The notes under the pieces: generated by a model
The model's input: the letters and a program-made list of their open reading frames with translations, nothing else
What the model was told of the DNA's origin: nothing
The model's database searches: none
Translations under genes and position numbers: made by a program
Assembly (NCBI GenBank): GCA_014549065.1
Contig: JACDOX010000008.1
Location: forward strand, 7,716,568-7,780,567
DNA from: Cardinalis cardinalis
Lineage: Eukaryota > Chordata > Aves > Passeriformes > Cardinalidae
Length of the DNA: 64,000 nt
Direction of reading: 5' to 3'
Part shown: positions 25,645 through 38,648 of the stretch, piece after piece
How the letters are laid out: every line of letters starts with the position of its first letter
How positions within the stretch are numbered: the stretch's first letter is position 1

Positions 25645-28600
25645 TTAGGCATTGAATAAAAGGAATTAACCATTTCCCTTCTCTGANCTTTGGGAATTTC
25701 CGTATGTGAAAGTGGCAGCTTGTGTGTCTAAGAATTATAAATGATGGGACCTTGCAAGTTACTGAATGGATGTGTGACCAAAGACCACAGGCTGCTCCCT
25801 GAGTAGGACTGGGAGTGAGGAGGGCAAAGGGGATTAAGAACAAGCAGGAAAGGCTGTAGATACTGGAAGACTGCATGTTTTATAGGAATGAAAACTGCTT
25901 ATAGTGCTTCAGAGAGCTCTTGAAATTGCAGCTTCCCTCNACCATGCCTTAGTTCATCTCCTGTTCACAGTACACAGCAAAAAGGAGGCCAGGAAGTAAA
26001 TTTCCATGAGAAGCTCTCATGACTCAGATCTCCCTCCTGTAGGGTTTCATCAGTTTCCCTAGAACAGGGTCACCATCCTGAAAGGAAAAGAGCCATCCTG
26101 ACTTGTGTTTAACTGTATGGGTATTTGATAAACATAGCGTGTGTGTGCACAATTCTTTCTAGGCCCTTAAAATGGACTTCACAGTGCTTGAAAGTGGAAC
26201 TTGCATTGCTGTTGTTGAGAAACCAGTGTGTGTGCTCTAAGCCACCCTCTCTGCGGGTTCGTAGGCCCTAGGCAGACTCAGTGCACATCTCAACAGGCTC
26301 ATAGCCACTCCTGTGGCACACCAGNACACACACATGCAGCAGGGCTGTGGTATTTGCATTTACCAGCACCCATTACACTGTTGTTTGTGAGGAGCAGCAA
26401 ATATCCCTGCAGGGGCACACTGGAAAACTGGTATGGGAGTAGCGATTTTATCCAGATAGGTTTCTATTCTCACTTTTTGTTCTCTTGCTCCCTAATCCAT
26501 AGGGAAATTTGCTCTTGAGCCTAAATGTCTGTCTTTTTCTAAAACCAACAAGGCTCNTGGGCAAGTGAGGGGTTATATAAGCAGGGAAGGTATGCCAAGC
26601 AGAAAGGTGGCAAATACTGGCAGGATACTGGCATGACAAATACTGATGAGGGTCAGCAAGACTGGTGTGAGTAGCACAGATGGGGCTTCAGGCATGGCCT
26701 CATAAAAGCTGCTCTTGGCCTCCCAGATATCACACCCATTACTCAGTGCTCCCACAAACACACATATGAATGCTGGGACCCATTGCAGGGCTTCAGGCAG
26801 AGTGAGCCCACAACCCCCTTTTACTTTCAGGAAGCTGTTTGGGATCACTGAGCATGAGGCACTCACTGTCTGAGTTTGTGTCACATTATTTCATGTGCCT
26901 GAGAAGCATCCAGGCACCAAGCTTAGCTCCACACTAAGCATGCGCCTTCATCCTGACACCCAAAGCACACCCAGCTCTTCCTTCTCCACCAGCAACGGCA
27001 GAGAGATTTCCTAAATACAGGAGGGAAGAAAACCCTGCTCATACTCACTGCTGNCTGCAATTTGCAAGATGCAGAGGAAAAAATATGTTGCTCAGCAGGG
27101 CCCCTGCTGTATCCTGTATGGCATTTCTGTGGAACTAGCCAGGCCCATCTGTCTAAGCATTTACAAATTGTAAACCTAACAGGGGTGACCTGGGGAGTCC
27201 CAGGCCCTGCTGCTTTGCCAGGATGACAGAACCAGACCAAGGATGCCTTATTCCCTGCCAGGATGGGATGGGATGGAGGGAAGTGGGTGGCTCTTGCCTT
27301 GTAGAAAGCACCCAAACTGAAGCACCCAAGCAGAAGCACTGCATTTAGGGGGAGCCTCAAGGATGGTTTAGGAAAGAGCTCCTCCTCACTCTTCCTTTTC
27401 TTTCTCTGCTGTGGGATGATGGGGACAGTTAAGATGGAAGCTTGTTTTCACTCCGTAGCTGAGCATCCCTGTTCCACTGCTGCCCTCAGCACTTTCATCA
27501 GCCTGTAGATGCGACAGGGACCAGCCTGTGCATCAAAGGCTTGTTAAGTTACTGCTGTGCTGTGAAAGAAAAAAATCCTGTTGACTGTGACAAATTAGTG
27601 AAGTTCAGGGGTGGCACTCACCCTTTCATTGGAGAGCTGCTTGTGTCTGTGCACTGCTAAAGGGATTAAAGCAGCGTGTGGCATGTTTCTGGTTCTGACA
27701 GAAACTTGAACACGCTCTAGCAGAGCTATAAAGAGAAAGGCCATGTCAGTGGCAGGAGGGCTGAGGAGGGCTGGGAGTGATTAGCCACACTTGGAAGGTA
27801 CTAGGGTTGTGAACTGTACGTGCAGTGTTAACTGTCGAGGTGCTGAATCCTCCAAAGCATTGTGTTTGCAGCCAGGGAAGCTGGCTTTCCTTTCCTACCC
27901 GTGGTTCTGGGCACAGTGAGCTCTCCCAAGGCCTCTGGTGGTGCTGGCTCCTGGAGAATGAGGCCTGGCTGTGTGGCTCAGCCCCTACTGCAACAATCTC
28001 CTCTAGAGATGGAGAGGGCTTTGAGGGTTGAGGGGTGTCTCCATTGCCATTCAAACTCTGCTCATTCCCCAAAGCCCAAAGTGAAAGCATCAGATCTTGA
28101 TATCACACAAGTAAATTAATGTTAATGAGATTTTAAAAAATGAAAAAAAGTCATAATTTATTGGGAGGTAAGACAGTCACCATGCCTAAGGTTTAGCATT
28201 CATGTGAGCTTCCAAGACAACAAGCTAATCATGGATGGTGGCTAACATGTACCTGGTTACTCTGAGCTAGAGATCCTAAAGGTTTCAAGAAAATGGCCCT
28301 TTAGAATGTGGCACAGTGGGAGCCTGCTCTGAGAATAAGCTCAGAAACTAACCCAACAGCCTGAGGCATAACTTGAATGGTATATTCCTAAAGACACCTG
28401 CTCAGTAACAGGAACACAAATTACAAAGAGAAAGATGTTAAGAGCAACTTGGCACAACAGACTTGGAGACATAGGACAGAAACGTCTGGAAGGACATCAC
28501 ATCAAGCACTGCTTTCCCCAAATGTCCTCCTAGAGCAGGATTACTCAGGAGTTCTCCATTTGGAGGGAGCAGGATCCAGACTGGTCATTCATGTACTGAA

Positions 28601-30877
28601 ATAGATTTACACCAGCTCTCCAGGTTATCAGAGCTCACAGCCAGCTGGGTCCAGAAGGCTCTGCAATTGATGAACTGTAAAACTGGAGATGAAATTTAGG
28701 TGGAACAAAACACTTCAACCTCCAGGAAAACTGCTTAAAAATTGAATAGACAGGCCATTGGGACAATGAATTAGAATCAGAATGAATAGAAATTTTTAGC
28801 TGCTGCAAGACATAAAGCCATTTCAAAAAGTCAGCAAGAACTCATAATCGTGTATCACACACACTTCCTCCTGCATGATGGCGTGACCGCTTGGTATCTG
28901 GCTTCCCAAGAAGTAAAGGTAAAGCAGAGATGACTAAAAGGCAGGGGACTTGATGAAAGTAAGGAAAGAAATCTAACAACAATCCCTTGGAGGACCACTC
29001 AGGGCAAAGATAAAGAAAAATGGGTGTTCAAAAGAAGTAAAGTAACACCAATGTGAGAGGCGACAAGAAACCCTCAGATAATGCCTCAGAAATGCAATGC
29101 TCTGCTGAGGAAGTTGAGAGTAATAAGTTTTCCCAGTAGCAAGGTGTAAAGGGGAGACAAGGTTTTTCACTTTCTTGTGGAAAATATTTGAGATTTCAAA
29201 AATGCTATTATTCCTATTTATGTCAGGAAAAAAAGAAAAGACACCTTTGGAAAAAGATCATGAGAAATAATCCAATTTGTTCTTTCCTTTCTGTTGCCTC
29301 AACACAAAAATGAGAACAGGAACACATGTGGGACTGAGATTTGGGTTCATGTCCTAGAATGAGGTGAATGCACTGATCTCCCAGCCACTAACTCATTTAC
29401 TAATCTGAGAAAAGTCTAGATGCAACTGGAGACACTGATGGGTTAAAGTATGTCAGAGTGTGCTCTGGGCTCCTCATCTCTCAGCTTCATGGAGCAAGAA
29501 GGAGCAGAGCTGGACACCCCCCAGCCTGTCAGTCCTGACAAAAGCAGACCACTGCAGAGGGGAGCAGGTCAGAACAGTTCCGAGCACCTGAGCTACAGGG
29601 ACTCAGGAACTGCAAAAGCACTTTTCAGTTAGCTAAAACTCATGTATATTGTTTAGTTAATTTTCACCAGAGACTTGGGAAATCTACCCCACAGAGTATC
29701 TTGGAACTCAAATTGCTCAGCAAATTTTTATTTTTAGTCAATTATCACTTGCACACACAAAATTCGAAATATTTTCAGAATTTTTTCATCCAGTTTTGTT
29801 GCTGGCAGAAATTTTCACAGTGAATCACTAATAATGAACATGGAGAGACACTAATAATACCAAAATTCCTGAAAAAAAATACAGGGAGAGCATACACAGG
29901 AGACACCAAGCATATAAATTCAAAAGGACTAGAGCTTGGGAAATGCCTTGCACTGTAAGAAAAGACATGGGAGATGCAAGACAAAAAAATTAAATGCACT
30001 AATTGAAAATCTGTTTGAAAGGTTTATGATAGTGGATTCACCAGCCAGTCCATTGTACCTTTCAGTGCCATTGGAGAAAAGCTCAAGGACACTGGGAGAA
30101 TGAACACTGCTGCTGTAGTCAGCATTACTGAGAAAGGCTGAATGAACACACGTCCAGCTGCCTTTTGGAGTTTTGTGCAGTTTGTTTTTGTGGGCACCAA
30201 AGGAGTGATTTGGGCAAAATTAAAGGAAAAGAGGCCTGAACACTGACCTGAAAGATCAGATGCCGATTGCATTTTTAAAAACATTCCTCAAAGAAAGCAC
30301 AGGCTGGAGGAAATCACTCATTGTTGTTCATAGGAAATAATTTTCTAGCCTTCCTTGCAAATTTGAGAAGTTAAAATACTAATCATCCAAGACATTGGTT
30401 AGCCAGAAAGGCCAGCTGAGGGAATTCCTGCCCTAAGTTGTGTTGGAGAAGGAAAAGGACTGAATGGCCCAGGGCTTGACAGTACAGACCCCTTGTGAAG
30501 AGCCTTCAGGGCAGACACCTAGAGCCAGGTTCAGACATAGGCAGCCTTTGANGACATCAGTGTTCAGCACATGCTTTTGGCAATGTTCCCAGAAGATATT
30601 TGAAAGTCTACAAACTACTCCCCATTGTTATATAAATTAATTGCTCCATAGAGCACTTATTCCTACACTTCCAGAGTTATGAGTTACACATTCAACTGGT
30701 NTAAAACTGCACAAGCAGATGACTTCTTTTCCTTCCTGTCTAATTCCCCTCTTTAAAGTAAACATTATTCTAGTCGCTCAAATGAGTCCAAACAAACTGG
30801 TTTATGCTAGCAGTCAGTAAGCAAATAACTGGACTTTGAGATCCTGAATTCCATTGAGCAAGATGTTCATGGTGTTT
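25645..30877. other. Non-genic stretch, nothing recognised
   Basis: No gene, RNA gene or repeat family was recognised. A short GGGAT-type repeat (GGATGGGATGGGATGG) occurs near 27260. The 28.1-30.3 kb part is AT-rich, with T- and A-rich runs and short open frames only. Confidence 0.45.
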
Positions 30878-30912
30878 AAATGGTGTATTAATGGTGGATT
30901 AATACACCATTT
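30878..30912. repeat. Perfect 15-bp hairpin with 5-nt loop
   Basis: The arms AAATGGTGTATTAAT (30878-30892) and ATTAATACACCATTT (30898-30912) are exact reverse complements separated by GGTGG. AT-rich arms with such a short loop form an easily extruded hairpin. No transposon ends or target duplications were seen around it. Confidence 0.95.
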
Positions 30913-33900
30913 CACTGTCTTGCCAGTAGCCTCGAGCTTTTGATAAGCGAATGATCTGACCAACACTGAGCTATCAAGCCACAGGCAAAAAATTCTTGCA
31001 GCATTTTGAAGTCTCCCTCGGGTGCTAGTTTCACATTTGTAATCAAAATGATACAACATATTATTTTCTGGAATTTGCAGAGTTTGCTTGCTTTGGCACA
31101 CTACATTAAACCCCTCAAGTCCCAAACTCATATTTACAATATTAGTTAGGAAGTTCTAGGAAATGCACAGAGGATTGTCAGCTGCTGCAGAACTGGGGCA
31201 TGTCTTGGTTTCTCCCTGGATGTGGGAAGTGTCAGTGAACATCCCTTGTCCACTTATGGTCTTCCTTAGATGCTTTCTTCTGTTGCCTTCCCGTGTTCCA
31301 GTGCCATCCTGCTGGCTTTCACCCAGTCAGGTTTCCCAGCTGTCCCACATGCCAGACACCACCCATGGCAGCAGAAACTGTGGCTGCCTAGACTTCCCTG
31401 CTACCAGCGCCGGTGTCAGTGCAGGCTGCAGCAAGCTTTCCCCCAGTGATGCCTCATCAGACCTTGCTGGGGGCCCAGAGATGTGGCCTTCCCCTAAAGC
31501 CCACGGCGTCCAGACCCCAGCCATGTCAGCTTCCCCGCAGCAGTGTCATGTCAGCCCTGCCAGGGCCAGCTGGGTGAGATGAGCCAAGCTGAATTTAGAC
31601 TCACTTCTCATCCCCATCTCCAAACCAAGAGTCAGTGCGCTCACACCATCNACCTGCTGCCAGCTGATCCCAGCGGATGGTGAAGCATGGTGTGTTCTGC
31701 CCATGGGATGGGGGGCATCTGTCTCCTAGAGCTGAAACTGAGCCAGAGCTACATGGTGCTAAGAAAGAGGGTGAACTGAAACAAAACCTTCCCCAACATA
31801 TTGCATGTGGTCAGTGTGACAGGGCTGCACTCTGTACATGACACACAGCTTCCAGGGGAAAGTACAGGAAGAGGTTAGGGATGAGAATCCCGGCGGCCTG
31901 CAATAAAACGAGAGGCTCTGGTTTAACAAGCAGTAAATGTTTCTAGCACATACTGGTCTGTGAGACATCTCACCCCAGAGTCTGTAGATGACACGGCATG
32001 GATTAGTGAAACAGGCACGAAGGACAGGATGGGTCAGCAAGCTGGGTGCATTTTGCAAAGGATGGTTGNGATACTGCAAGTGGGAGCTGAGTCTAGCCAT
32101 ATGTGTTCACCACGAGCACTCTGGGATTGTTCTTCAAGCTGGGCTGAACAAGGATGTTTTAGCTCAGAATGTGCTCTTCTTCCCCTGCAACATGGATTTT
32201 TCTCACCAAGGTGCCTTAGTCAAGTAGTAGTTAACCTAAGGATATCAGGGAAGGATAGCAAGGACACTTGGGTGACGGGTGTTTTGGAGATACCCCACTC
32301 CCAGAACACAGCAGTGCCCTCAATCGCATACAAGCTATTAGCAGCCCCCTGGTGCCAGAGGAAGGGTACCTTCTTAGAGCACTCCTTTGGAGCAGGTGGT
32401 ACAGATACTGTCTGCCACTTGGCCCTTGGCAGGTGTCCCTACTGTCCAGGCCAGAGGGCTCTCAAAGGAGCAGCTGCTTTGAGCCAGCCTGGTTGACTCC
32501 TGCCTGCCAATTGAATGGTGGCATTGATTTTGGTATCCCTCATGGATCTGACATCTGCAGNTCAAAGTCCTGTGCCCCCGTGAGTGCACTGGCCCTCTCT
32601 CTGCCAGGGGCAGCTCCTGACACTGCCATGGGCTGTGCTGACCAGCAACACTGCCTGGAGGGTCAGGCTGGACAATGAGCCAAGGCAGTGTCTCTGCCAG
32701 CATGTCCTGCACAATTTAGGCAGGATTTAAAGTTCACCTCCCCAGAGACAGAAGGGAAAACAGACATAGAAATACCTCCAGCAGTGGGAAGGCGGGTGAG
32801 CGGAAGATCTGGGAGGTGCAGTAGGAGGTCAGCCCAGCCCACGCCACTCTGTGCACAGCACACAGATGGGACTGTGGTCTGTTTATCTGTAAACAAGGGC
32901 ACTGCTCAGCACAAACATGCAATCAGCCTCAGCTTGGGAATCTTCACATCCTTCTTGGTAACAACATGATAGAAAATAAGACCTTGGCTTGTTGCCCTGA
33001 GTACATTGCTGAAATGGCTGGGTAAGGAGCAAGGAAGAGCTGGAACAGAAAAGTTGAGCTTTGATTTTCAACTCTGGTTACCTCAACAATGTAATCTGGG
33101 CAGTCCCAGCAAGGGACACCCTTGGAGCTGTGTGCCTAGGGAGGATGCAGAGTCCTAGGACAGCTCTGAAGAACTGCTTAGCACCCTGCCTGCTTTCTGG
33201 CAAAAGCTGTCCGTGACATCCCAGGCTGCACACTTGAAGGTGCTTTCTGTTGACCATAGGCACCTACAAGGCATCTATTACTCTTGTGTACAAGAACCTT
33301 CACAAGTCCCTCTCTTTGGGCAGACATGAGGCACAGCAGGATCAAGTGATCANACAAGCACCAAAGGCTAAACCCAGGATGTATCTGCCCCATCGAAGGA
33401 GCAGCATCCATTCAAGTTCTAAGACTAGGGAGACTAAAGCCCAGTTTATTAGTTAGGTGATATTAATTCATGTAACCCTGTGTGACCCCCTGGTCCTTTT
33501 CACCAAATGTGAGCATATCTGCAATAAAGAACTGTCTGCTTCACAGGCAATTGGCAGGAGCAGAACAGCACCAAGTCCTCTGCTGCTGATGGAGAAGGGA
33601 CATTTCAGTTTCTAGTGAGAAACTTACCATCATGGACACAGACAAAACCACCGGACATCCAGCTAAATGAATACAGTTAAACCTAGGCATGAGTGTAACA
33701 AAAAAGCCCTGATATGATAAAGCTTGCAATCCTGTCCTATGGGTTAAATTAGTGTTTTCCCTGCAGCAATTTCTTTTAGTTAGCAAGCTTAAGTTATAAC
33801 TTGCATTCATCAGATTCGCCAAATGCTGATAATCGGCTCTCTTAACACTCATGCACAGACAAGACCATGGTGTTATGGTTTCATCTGAGGCATCAGCAGC

Positions 33901-34008
33901 ACAGCAAGCAGCAAGGGANGTAACACTGACTCCTCAAGCCTGTGAAAGGCTGAGGAGGCCTCACAGTCCCAGATTTGAGTGTTGATACAACAATCCTCTT
34001 GCTGTGAG
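30913..34008. other. Non-genic stretch, nothing recognised
   Basis: No gene was recognised. The 33540-33870 part is non-repetitive and open on the minus strand for 104 codons, with no family resemblance. It could be an old repeat or a conserved element. Confidence 0.4.
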
Positions 34009-34038
34009 CTTTACCTGGGGAGCCTTTACCTGGGGAGC
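34009..34038. repeat. Perfect 15-bp tandem duplication
   Basis: The unit CTTTACCTGGGGAGC occurs twice head to tail (34009-34023, 34024-34038) without mismatch, consistent with recent slippage. Confidence 0.95.
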
Positions 34039-36426
34039 CATCCTGGGAGGCACACTGACCAAGGTGCATCCAAACCTAAGTTATTGGTGCCAAAAGAGAG
34101 AATCATACTGGTCACTTATTTTACAGGATAATCCCTATTAAACCTCCATTTCCCCTCCTCCTTACGACCATCCATGAGTGACTGGCTCACATTTGCCACA
34201 GTATTTCTAAGAGCGGCCTGTGAGCTCTGCAGTTTCTCCTCAGCAGGAAGCCAGAGCAGCACTGTGGTCTCTCTGCCACGCCTTGAGGACAGAGTATGGG
34301 AAGGAGGTTTTGGGAGAAAGCAGCCATGTTTTTCCACTGCATATGGGTTGGTTTATTCCCCACTCTTATTCCACTGGAGAAGTCTTTAGAAGAAGAGACG
34401 TGCATGAAATTTGCCTCTTACATTTACCTTGGGGAATCTTTCCAGACATTGTCCCCAACAGCATCTTATTTCTGAGACATTAAAAAGCCACCCTATTCAA
34501 ATGCAAATCAAGTCCTTCCTGACAATAACTGTTGAGTAATTTTGACGTCAATACAAGCACTCTAGCCGGACGTTCCAAGAATAGACCTGGTGTTTGGGAA
34601 CGGAGCAAAAAGGAAGCAACCACAGATAATACACAGGAGCAACTCTTTAAAGGAGAGACTGTGAGAGGAAGATAGCACAGCTGGGGGTATCAGGTACCAA
34701 TGTATTACAGGTTTAGAGCAAGGGACACACATGGAAAGCTAGACTGGAGAAGGCTGAGGCTTCCTCAGACCTAGGGTGAAAATGCTGGGGCTTTCATCTC
34801 AGGTGACTCCACTTGCCCACAACCAACGCCAAGCTCTTTCCCTTAGGCTGCATTTTGATGAAGATTTATACATTTGGATCTTGCTTAGGTGCCTCTGCTC
34901 TGTGCTGTTATACAATGTGCCTCTGGAAGTTTTCTTCTGCCAAGTGTGTGCTTTTAGGTTCCTGAGGCTGGTTGCAGACAGGACACAGAACTTGCTGCCT
35001 TCAGAGGGAAAGTCTTTCAACCAAAACTTGATACCAAAAAGTACATTCAGCCACAGCACTAGCCCACCCCAAGCAAGAGATGCACACAGCAGATACAGCT
35101 GATGGGTTGATAGAGCAAACTGCTGGCCCCCCCAAGGCTCTCCAAGGCAAACAGCATGCTCTAGAGCTGAAGTAGACCCCTTAGGAAACATGATCCAGCA
35201 GAGATGCCATTGATGTGCCTGCGTGATCAGAGGAATACATGCAGGGCTTCCCAAGCGCTGTGGCATTTGAGCTATATGGAATACAATGGCCTTTCTGCCT
35301 GTTTTGGAAATTTCTGACATTCTAAGTACAATTGTATTTGTAATGGTTACATCTGGCCTTTCTGATCTGCTTGCTCATCATCCAGTAGAAAGCCCTCAGG
35401 TACAAATCTCCTCTTAGCTCTGCCNTGTTCCAGTACTTCATCTTGTGCTAATTAATCACTGAGGGCTCCAAGCTTTATAGCATTAACCCATTCACATCTG
35501 AAAAACCCATTCACAATGAGCCACATATTTATCCACTAAGGACTAAGTAATTGGTGAAGCCTGAAATCATCACATTATGGTAGGCAATTATTACATCACC
35601 ATTCTCTTGAAAAGCTGACATCCAAATTCACAAGGCAAAGCAGTGAGAGAGGTGGGGAATAAACATGGTTGTTCAAACCTTCTTCTGCAGCTGCTAGCAA
35701 AAATTCTTCATGAAAATGCTTTCTTATTATTTCATGCAAACCCAAGCATAACCTCAGCAGTCAGGAGCCCACCTTTAGTCATGGGTAGGACCAGATTTAC
35801 ATCTTGAGGGCCCTTCTGCCCATTTCTAGGAGACTACAGATCTTCTCTTTCTACTAGAAAGTGCCATGGTAAAATGCTAACGTGCTGAACAAGAAGGTGT
35901 CATCAGTCAGTTTATGCCCTGCTGAGAGCAACTCATCAATAGATGCCACCTGCTCTTCTCTGTGGCCTGCCTCTCTTCCTTATCTTGGAGGACAACAGCA
36001 CACATCTACATCATGAGAGAGCTGCACTGCGTATGCTCCCAAACCTGTTCCCCTTCTCCCATACATTTTCTGTCAGCTGTGAATTTCTTAGAGGGGACAG
36101 TGAAGACATGGTTGCTGGGGCANGTAGCCCCTGCTCTGCTGCTGGCCTGTGTGATGTGCTGCAGACCATGGCACAGGATGACCACATAGCTGCACAACCT
36201 CCCATCCAGACTNGGCCCCAGCTTCTCACCTGCATGCTGGTCGTCCCATCTTGGCTGTGCACAGCGAAGAGAAAAACACTTCATGGGTTTCCTATTTCAT
36301 CCCTCCTTTTATCTTCATACAGGTCTGGAAACATTTCAGTACATTTAAAGGGAGGGGGATATTCTCCAGTAAATGTAGCTTTATCAGGAGGGAAAAAAGA
36401 GAGATGGCAGTAAACAAAGTGCACAA
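34039..36426. other. Non-genic stretch with a possible conserved block
   Basis: No gene was recognised. The 35500-35660 part is AT-rich and non-repetitive with AATTATTA-type homeodomain cores and looks like a possible conserved non-coding element. An octamer-like ATGCAAAT lies near 34500. Both are motif observations only. Confidence 0.35.
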
Positions 36427-36956
36427 TTGCCGAAGCACAGTGGACATATGGACCTCAAAAGAAGTGCTGACTTCACCCTTTCTAATGAATATGATCGATA
36501 TGGCTCATACAGAGAAGGCTACTGTCAGGAAATGGAGCACCACCTAACCCTGCTGCAGATCCTCCTTGCTGGCTGTGGGGCCCCTGGCAGCGAGAGCCCT
36601 GCCCTGCCTTCGGGCAAGGAAGGGCATGGACTGGCCCAGGCTGGGGGGCTGGCTCTGGGTGCCTCTGGTGCTCCCTGGGCCTCTCTGGGGCACATCCAGG
36701 CAAGGCCCTACCTGTGCCNGGCTCCAGACTTTCTTCAGCTCTATCGAGAAGAGGGAAATAAGCTCCTGAAACCCTTGGCTGATTTTATCTGGACCCTGCA
36801 GGTACAAAAATTACCTCCAGGCTCCCCCAGCCCAGGCTTACCATATTACAAAGTTCACTTCATGTTTAAAGTGGAGAGACACCTCAGGTATTCTTCAGAC
36901 ACCCAGTTTCCTTCTCTGGGATGCCTCCAGAAACCTCTCATCATCTTCATCCTCGG
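36427..36956 (+). other. Open frame ending at a splice-donor-like site; gene status unknown
   Basis: A plus-strand frame opens at 36427 and runs to the edge of the CpG island, where its TGA is part of a GGTGAGG donor-like sequence at 36956/36957. The first 40 or so codons have a charged, tyrosine-rich composition that looks more protein-like than the rest. The middle is proline-, alanine- and glycine-rich, includes an N and is open in other frames too. I do not recognise a family. A chance frame is more likely than a real exon. Confidence 0.12.
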
Positions 36957-37320
36957 GTGAGGCCGGGCAGACCGGCATTCCCAGCCAGCCATTCCCACCT
37001 CTCCCTGCCGCACCCCCGCTCCTTCACTCGCTCCCCATGAGCGCTGCTGTCCGCAGCGCGTGGCCATCCCCTCCCTGCGCGATCCCTCGCTGCCAGGGCC
37101 GGCGCAGGGCCGAGCCCAGCGAGCCCGGGCGCCTGCCTGCGGGGGCAGGGGCAGCGGGCCGGGCCGGGCCGGGCGCGCAGCGCAGGAAGCACCTGCTCCT
37201 GAAGTGACGGCTCTCTTATCTGACCCCAGTCACATCAGGTGGCTTCCTTGTTTGCCTTGGCAGCAGGCCCCCGCGGCCCCCTCCGGCTGCCACTGGCGAG
37301 CTGCTCCTCTGCTCGTTATT
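36957..37320. promoter_or_regulatory. CpG island, candidate promoter
   Basis: Roughly 35 CpG dinucleotides occur in about 360 bases, densest at 37020-37180 (about 22 in 160 bases), against a CpG-poor background. CpG islands in birds usually mark promoters and first exons. It contains GGGCC repeats forming a G-quadruplex motif (37141-37174) and a GATA-type CTTATCTG near 37216. It is followed by T13 at 37319-37331 and a TATAAC word. No TATA box or start codon context fixes a transcription start or strand. A GC-richer shoulder extends to about 37950. Confidence 0.65.
37141..37174 (+). repeat. G-quadruplex motif in CpG island
   Basis: Six G tracts (GGGGG, GGGG, then GGG four times) with loops of 2-5 bases, four of the tracts in a GGGCC repeat. 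Such motifs are common at CpG-island promoters. Confidence 0.85.
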
Positions 37321-38554
37321 TTTTTTTTTTTATAACTTTTTTCTCGGGAAAAAGCTCGCATTGATCTGAAGAGAAAAATGCCCAGCGACATTCCCAAGGC
37401 ACAACTCTGGCCGCCGCTTTCCCTGCTTGGGGCAACGGTGGGGATGAACCCCCTCGATCCCACACTCAAACTGTCCATGTGCTTGCCCACCATCATGCGA
37501 TGCAGATTCCTCTCTCCCGTGAAAAGGCAGAGGATGAGGATCCCTGCGCAGGGGTCGTGAATGGTGGGCGGCTGCCGGACCCATTGTGGGCACCGGGAGA
37601 AGAACACAACCTACCGCCGACCAAGGGTCGCCACGTGGGGCCGTGGTTCCCTCGAGCCAGAGTGTCAGGGCTTGAAAAAATTAAATCAATGTTTGCGGTT
37701 CCTCTTCCTTCCCCCCTCCGTCCCTCCCTCGGTCTGGATGATTTACGGACTGACGGCTGGTCCCGGCTGCAGGGCGGCCGTGCCGGGGGCATCCCCCAGG
37801 CAGCACCAGGGGAGAGCCCACCTGGCCACACCGAGGTGCCGCATGGCATCCCGCCACCACCCCGGGAGCCAGCAGCTTTCAGGAGCAATTCCCCGCATCT
37901 CTTTCCAGGCTGCCCCAGGGGCAAATCACAAGGCTGAGAGGGGCGTGGGCGTTTTTGCTGATCTGCATTTCAGCCACAGAAGTTGGCCGGACTCCAAGAC
38001 AGTGCCTTTTTCAGTTTGACATCCGCCTCTTAAATAATCTTCAAAATAAATTTAACCAGTGGGTTAGATATTGGCACATTGAAATGTAGCACTCCTGCCA
38101 TGTAAAGATAAGAACAGACTCAGAGCACACACATATTTTAAAACTGTACCCTGGTCAACAGCCCCCTGTAAGTTTTAGATGTACAACAGAAATTGTTTGG
38201 CTTTGGATTTTGTGAGACATGCAAAGAACAGTGAATAGTCTTGCAACATATTTTCCTTTTTCCTTTTTTTTTTTTTTTACCTAATCCTTAGTCTTAGACT
38301 CTTCTCAAAAAAATTTCTCCAGGGACAAAGTTTGCAATGAAAAAACCCACAGAAGAAACTTTTCATACTTAATGTACAATGCAAAGAGGACCAATAAGAT
38401 AATAAAAGGGCTGAATATTCATTATGTTAATCAAGTGTTAATAAACCATGAGATAGTTTGCAGCTCAGTCTGGCTCTCATCTCCATCCTTCTTCCATTCT
38501 TGTTTGCTTGCTTCTCTCCTCCTTTCTTCTTTTTTGCTTCTCTTCCTGTCCTAG
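37321..38554. other. GC-rich shoulder then AT-rich DNA with a pyrimidine tract
   Basis: 37321-37950 keeps a raised CpG content; opposed open frames here (152 and 143 codons) cancel each other as evidence. From 38000 the sequence turns AT-rich, with a T-rich run near 38264-38278. 38511-38553 is a strong polypyrimidine tract ending in CTAG, an excellent 3' splice-site context for the next feature. Confidence 0.45.
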
Positions 38555-38648
38555 GAGCAGAGACTGGGGAAGCTATCTTGATCAAGAGTCCTGCAAATAG
38601 TAAACACTGTCAAACAGATGTGCAACATCTGTGTGGTTCAGGCAGTTG
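38555..38648 (+). other. Candidate internal exon, product unknown
   Basis: A 94-base segment is bracketed by the best splice signals seen in the window. Upstream is a long C/T tract ending TCCTGTCCTAG; downstream is a GTGAGT donor at 38649. One frame is open through the segment (30 complete codons, starting 'AETGEAILIKSP' in that frame, two extra bases at each end), while the other two contain stops. It lies about 1.2 kb downstream of the CpG island, as expected for an early exon of a gene starting there. The segment includes a small hairpin (ACAGATGT, loop GCA, ACATCTGT). I recognise no family; it may equally belong to a long non-coding RNA or be a decoy. Confidence 0.3.
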
